Of a stretch of DNA of 64,000 nucleotides, positions 59,330 through 64,000 are shown piece after piece (within the stretch, counting starts at the first letter, position 1; the number at the start of each line of letters is the position of its first letter). The position numbers and the translations under genes are program-made. The notes beneath the pieces were generated by a model. The model was given only the letters and a program-made list of their open reading frames with translations. It was not told the origin of the DNA and did not search any database. This DNA comes from Castor canadensis (lineage: Eukaryota > Chordata > Mammalia > Rodentia > Castoridae), in the NCBI RefSeq assembly GCF_047511655.1, contig NC_133391.1, positions 126,922,384-126,986,383 of the forward strand, given 5' to 3'.

Positions 59330-60660
59330 AAATTAAAATAAAAATAATAAAAGAGAAAACAAAAAGTGAATATTTGCCTGTTTTCTACATGGGAAGGATG
59401 GCTTACATTTGAAAATGAGAAAATACTACAATGAAAGAAAAATTTGAATAGTATTTTAAATCAAATGTTAAAAATTAGAGAGAGACAAGAAACAAGAAAA
59501 ATATTTGCCACAATCATGAAAAAAATCCAAGCTACTTATTGTACAAAGAAGTCCTACAAATGAATATGAAAACAAGATGACAGCAAGTAAATAGCTAGCA
59601 GGAACAGACAAGTTACAAAGCAGGGAACTTAAGGATCCAAAGTGAAAAAGAATTGAACTTTACAAATGTGAAAAGAAATACAAAATAAAGCTACAATAAG
59701 TTATCATTAAATAGCAAAGATTGTAATAGAAGTGGTATTTGGTGGTGATGGTAGTGGAATGAAATGGCACTTCACTTTCTTTTGGTGAGAGTTGGCATTG
59801 GTAGATCCTTTCTGGCAGCTATGAGGTTTGAACTCAGGCCTTCACACTTGCTATGCAGGCGTTCTTACTGCTTGAGCCACTCTGCCAGCCTGGTGGAACA
59901 GTTTGACCTACATCAAAACCTTAAAAAAATGTTAACATCCATTAGGTTTATTACTAAGTAAAAAAGAAAATTATAAAACAATTTTGTATATCATCCCATT
60001 GCTTTTCTCAGAAAGAAGGAAATAAAGGAGTGATGAAAGGAAGGAAAGAAGAAGGTATAATATGCATATAAGAGACACATTGTGGTGGTTTTGTTTTTCT
60101 TCTTTAAATGTCAGAAGGATTTGTTTTTGCAATCAGTCTACATTGCAATCAAAAGGTAATAAAGTTAACTTTAAAAAGAGGAAGAAACTTGCAAAAAATG
60201 CTCATATCCTTTGCCGCCTTGGTTCCTTATTTAGAAAATCACCCAAGGAAAAGGCGAAAATGTAGACAAAGATTTATGTACAAATAATGTGGTTAAAAAT
60301 GAAAACAACATCATGAGATTGTTTAAATAAATTCTGAATTATCTTTAAGGTAGACTATTACACAGCTGCTATAAATTATATGTCAGAAGGATTTTTCAAT
60401 GACATGGTAAAATAAATCTGACAAATTTGAAAAAGAAGACCAGAATAAAACACAACAGGATACAAAATTGTATAAGAAGAATGATGCCAACCTCAAAAAA
60501 ATGTGAAAAAGCTGGAAAGAAAATAACATAAAAATGTTAATATTTGTTGCACTGGCTAGATTAATTATGGAGGATTTTTGTTTTCTTCTTTGTTGTTTTT
60601 GATAGTTACTATGTACTGTTTTTGTAAGTGAGTGGATGGGGTGCGGGTGACACACCTGGA
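59330..60660 (+). mobile_element. Ancient L1M-like LINE-1 remnant
   Basis: AAAAATATTTGCCACAATCA, GAAGTCCTACAAATGAATAT and, further on, AGACTATTACACAGCTGCTA and ATTATATGTCAGAAGGATTT follow the usual order of an old L1 ORF2 3' end and 3' UTR. It is too decayed to translate. A younger ID-like SINE interrupts it at 59812-59892. Confidence 0.6.
59812..59892 (-). mobile_element. ID-like SINE inserted in the old L1
   Basis: GAGGTTTGAACTCAGGCCTT (B-box region), TTGCTATGCAGGCGTTCTTA and GCTTGAGCCACTCTGCCAGC are the reverse complement of the ID-like unit. Confidence 0.75.
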
Positions 60661-60739
60661 GCATTTAACCCCTCTGATTGAGTTACTTCCACAATACCAG
60701 AGTACAACAGTTTTCTTCATAAAGAGCTTTACTATCTTG

Positions 60740-61270
60740 CCTTAAACTAGAAATAATGAAGTATCAGAAAGGGGCCATAAAATCTGCATACCACTGGGAA
60801 AATTAAATTTCTGCCAATAAGCAGCAGGCACTGAGGTCCATTACCTACTTTGCCCAATGACACCAGCCAGGCAATGCCCATTACTTAGAATGACAAACTA
60901 GACAACGAAACAGAAGCAGCCGATTGTCCGTACCCTGGGGCCATTGTTTCTAGAAACAGCCTCCACAAGGTCTGCTTGCCATCAATGGTATGCTAACTGT
61001 CAGCAGCAGGGATGGTGGCATTGCCACGTGCAGTACCTTGGACGGCTGCATTGCCCGGTGTCTTGAGTAATCGCTAGGTAAACATCTGAGCTCCAATTGC
61101 AAAAAGATACTCCTGTGGGTAGTAAAAAATGTTCTCTGTTTGCAAGTTGAGGCTTACCCCTGTGTTTTGGAGATACCTGAATTGGTTTGGCTTTTTTCCA
61201 ATTACAATCTGTTCGTAATCACCCAGGGTCTGTAACATCAAACAGCGTTATGAGGGAATTAATTCTTTCT
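60740..61270. promoter_or_regulatory. Candidate cis-regulatory module (unproven)
   Basis: No repeat is recognised here and CpGs are locally dense for this window. It holds a 14-base perfect palindrome TGTTTCTAGAAACA (60945-60958) beside CCATTGT, a CACGTG E-box (61025-61030), two related 20-base units (61011-61030 and 61041-61060) and the palindrome GAATTAATTC (61256-61265). Motif content suggests an enhancer. Nothing proves it. Confidence 0.3.
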
Positions 61271-61779
61271 ATGTGACAGTTGTTAGTGTAATTCATGTCC
61301 TTGTTTTTAATTGCTGGATCAAATTACTTTGTAGATTATTTCATATTTCATCCCAAGAGAAAGGAATAGAAAAAAAATGCACAGTGCCTGTGGTGACTTA
61401 TTTGTTTAGTCTACTCAGGGAAAAAAAATAGAAGTAGAATTAAAAAGATTGACTTTCTAAACAAAATGGCTCTTCTCTATCCTTAGAGTATTTTTTTTGC
61501 ATGATTTTAGATGGAAAGTTAGCCTGAGTACATTCTTTTTGTTTAAACACTCTAGGAACTAAGTTTATTTTTATAATGATTCTGCCAAAATAATGACTAT
61601 AAAGGTCACAAAGCAGTATCTCCTAATAAATACCTTGAAAAGAATTTACAATTCAATGCTCTTTCGTTGAAAAAAGTACCTTGAAGATAAGAAATTAATG
61701 AGATTTAGAATAATTTATTAAGAAACACCTAATAGACTCTCATGAGATTCAAATGTCAAGATGTTTTTTTAAACACATG

Positions 61780-61786
61780 ACACACA

Positions 61787-61828
<42 letters not shown>
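61780..61828 (+). repeat. (CA)n microsatellite
   Basis: About 24 CA units with one TA interruption. Confidence 0.97.
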
Positions 61829-61832
<4 letters not shown>

Positions 61833-62039
61833 AAACTTAGCAAATGCAAATTATATTTGGGAGAAAAAAACAGTATTTGAAAAATCTTATAAATGTTTAT
61901 TTTTACAGCACTGAAATTTACTCCTTGTATTTGAATATATATACAGTAGATATTTCATCCATGTTTTGAGTCATGCTCGCTGAACACTTTTCACCCCTAT
62001 ATTTGGAATCTCAGAAAGGGCTAGTAACTGTTTTTTCAG

Positions 62040-62430
62040 TGTCTTATTTGAAAGTTTTCTTGTAGGCTGACTGAGAGGTGAAAGCCTAGATAAAACAAGC
62101 TCACGGAACTGAAAAGCTATAGATAAAATTCATTGCTGTATTTATTTCCACTTTGTGATGAGTTGAGTTGAGAGGAAGTATATTTATAACAATGGGGCAC
62201 TTGAAATGAGCTGTCGCTGTCACTGTCCAAGGCCAGCCAACATGCATATTGCCTCATAAACAGTCATCTCATAAAGTAGACCTGAATGATAAACTGAAGA
62301 GGAATTATAGATCAGTGATCACTTAAAAGCAAGCAGCAAAGAAATTGATAAATACTGCCTGGCTGCCTGGCAAATAAAAAACATAGTCATCATTAGAGTG
62401 GGAGCTGGAACTTGCTGATTGCTGGAAATT
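62040..62430. promoter_or_regulatory. Candidate conserved non-coding element (unproven)
   Basis: Non-repetitive text with clustered short motifs: AACAATGG (SOX-like), CATGCATATTG (octamer-like) and CATAAACA (FOX-like). It resembles developmental enhancers in texture only. Confidence 0.2.
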
Positions 62431-63160
62431 ACACTAGGAGACAAATGAACAGATCTACTCACTTAGGGCAAAGGTACCTTGTAGTTCAGGTAACAAAGTA
62501 CTGTCAACATGGAAAGGTCCTTGAAATAGGAACTGAATTTTATTCAGAAAACAGAAGACATATATACAGACATAGTTGAAAAGCTGGCAGCCCCGAATCA
62601 GTTTTCTCTACCAGAGTGGTGAATGCATTATTGTCCCTATCATCTTTGAAAAGAGAAAAGAGATATCCCTAAAAATAGATGTCTTTTCCATCATTGATAC
62701 TATCAAATGATTATATGGAATTCTTGTGGTCACTTATCTCCTTAAAAGTCTTAGGGGAAAACAATATGGTTATATTAGTTTATAAAATTTGGGTTTATCT
62801 TTATTTTAAATGTGTTGTTTGTTTGCCTATGTGTTGATCAAAAGAAGCAGGTTACCTATTTCCGGGCCATGTTGATTCATGGCTATGGGCTTCTTAGATA
62901 TATTTGGGCCTCTGCAAAAACAAGTCTCTAGTGTGAAACTGGTGTAAATGTATGTATATAAGCCTCTGTGGGAAGACAGGGTTCCGGCTGGAGTTGCAAG
63001 CAATGCAGGTGGTGAGGATGTCACCTTTATACTTCAGAACAACATCATTCTGATTGTTACAGAGAACTATCTGAGGATTTAAAGAGCTGCTCATTTGTAA
63101 TAATAACTTCCCTGCATGAAATTCATTACTATTAACAAGGCTTTCTGCCACACTAAGAAC
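62431..63160. other. Unassigned sequence
   Basis: Nothing recognised. Minus-strand frames of 65-85 codons have no domain. Confidence 0.4.
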
Positions 63161-63164
63161 TGCT

Positions 63165-63320
63165 CTGTGAACTGTGGGTTATTATCCCCCTTGATAAAAA
63201 GGAGATTGAGGATCAGAGAGATTTGGACTTTGCTCATGGTACCAGAGATAGTCTCAGTTGTACTAGTTACCAACTCAGATGTTCTGATTCTGGCTTCTAA
63301 TGTCCATCCTTCACTTTTAC
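63165..63320 (-). mobile_element. MIR SINE fragment
   Basis: GGGTTATTATCCCCCTTGAT, AGATTGAGGATCAGAGAGAT and TTTGCTCATGGTACCAGAGA are reverse-complement MIR landmarks. Confidence 0.65.
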
Positions 63321-63789
63321 CTGTAGTTAAAACATTACCCCCTACCACATTTGATTAAAATAACGACTTATAGAAAAGAATCAGGAGCAGATATGTTATT
63401 CTTTTGTGGCTATCTTTATTGTAAAAGTGTTTGAATAAGTGAGAGAATTAAGAATGATTAAGTGCAACATTAGAAAGAGAATCCCTGCATAACTGAGGTA
63501 GGTCATCTTGAATACTTGATGAAGAAGTGTGGACTCAGAACTAGAAGACTTGCAAGTATCAAGGAGGATGGTAGGTTAATGCTTCCCAGAGCACCATCAC
63601 AATATTATAAAGTACAAAATTATTAGTAAAAGGACAGTCAGTATAGGAGGTGGCCCTTATATGCAGATTTCAGTTTCTTTTTATATACTTGCTCTAAAAT
63701 AAGACATTATATTTCAGTTTTATTTTAGTTCTTCAGGAAATAGCCATAGTATTTACTACAAGATTTCATGTAAAGATCGACCATTTTTA
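63321..63789. other. Unassigned sequence
   Basis: Nothing recognised. Confidence 0.4.
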
Positions 63790-64000
63790 TCAGTTACCTT
63801 TTGCCATATAAGCAACTATTCAGAATTTAGTAGAGTATAACAACTCTGTTTAATATGCCACACAATTTTGTGGGTTGGCTGGAATAGCTGAAGTGGCTGT
63901 CATATTTAGGGTCAGCTTGGCTGGGGCTGAGATGTATAGGATGACCTTACTCATGTATCTCATGGGTGACAGGTTGGTCTATGGGGGCTTCCCTTGGATG
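63790..64000 (-). mobile_element. Old LTR-like repeat running off the window
   Basis: AGTTACCTTTTGCCATATAA, TTGTGGGTTGGCTGGAATAG and GGGTCAGCTTGGCTGGGGCT follow the wording of an old mammalian MLT-type LTR in reverse complement. The other end lies beyond 64000. Confidence 0.5.

Overview
This window looks like gene-poor nuclear DNA from a rodent. I see no intact cellular gene, no CpG island, no tRNA or rRNA gene, and nothing resembling a bacterial operon, phage or CRISPR array. The rodent call rests on its young repeats. These are 7SL (B1)-derived SINE monomers fused to tRNA/ID-derived monomers, stand-alone ID-like SINEs, and a recently active LINE-1 family. The B1-plus-ID form is known from squirrel-related and beaver/kangaroo-rat-related rodents. 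From memory of such sequence I lean towards the beaver side, but this is inference. The ancient mammalian layer is also present: MIR, L2-like, MER5A, MER2 and MaLR-type LTRs.

Layout. 0-9.5 kb is repeat-dense: B1-like SINEs, two old L1 or LTR fragments, IDs, MIRs and microsatellites. 9.5-18.3 kb is mostly unassigned sequence with one SINE, a MER5A, a MaLR-type LTR and MIRs. 18.3-19.5 kb holds a multi-monomer SINE directly followed by a processed pseudogene of ribosomal protein L14, the only recognisable host-gene relic. 19.5-34.6 kb mixes old repeats, including a MIR split by an LTR, with unassigned sequence. 34.6-45.2 kb carries three L1 insertions of one family, each bounded by a target-site duplication. 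The largest (39.75-42.36 kb, minus strand) keeps a broken ORF2 with the reverse-transcriptase core. 45-54 kb is mostly unassigned, with MER2 and MIR copies. 54.0-55.1 kb holds a SINE with a greatly expanded TTTC tail and an old LTR-like element. 55.1-64 kb is relatively poor in young repeats and contains the best regulatory candidates (60.7-61.3 and 62.0-62.4 kb).

There is no gene network to describe. The items most worth checking are several perfect or near-perfect inverted repeats (18.61, 31.78, 43.17-43.26, 48.15 and 56.36 kb), the palindrome- and CpG-bearing module near 61 kb, and the closely matched L1 pair. I did not find a previously undescribed biological system. Repeat family names are by eye against remembered consensus sequences, so ends are approximate except where a duplication fixes them.
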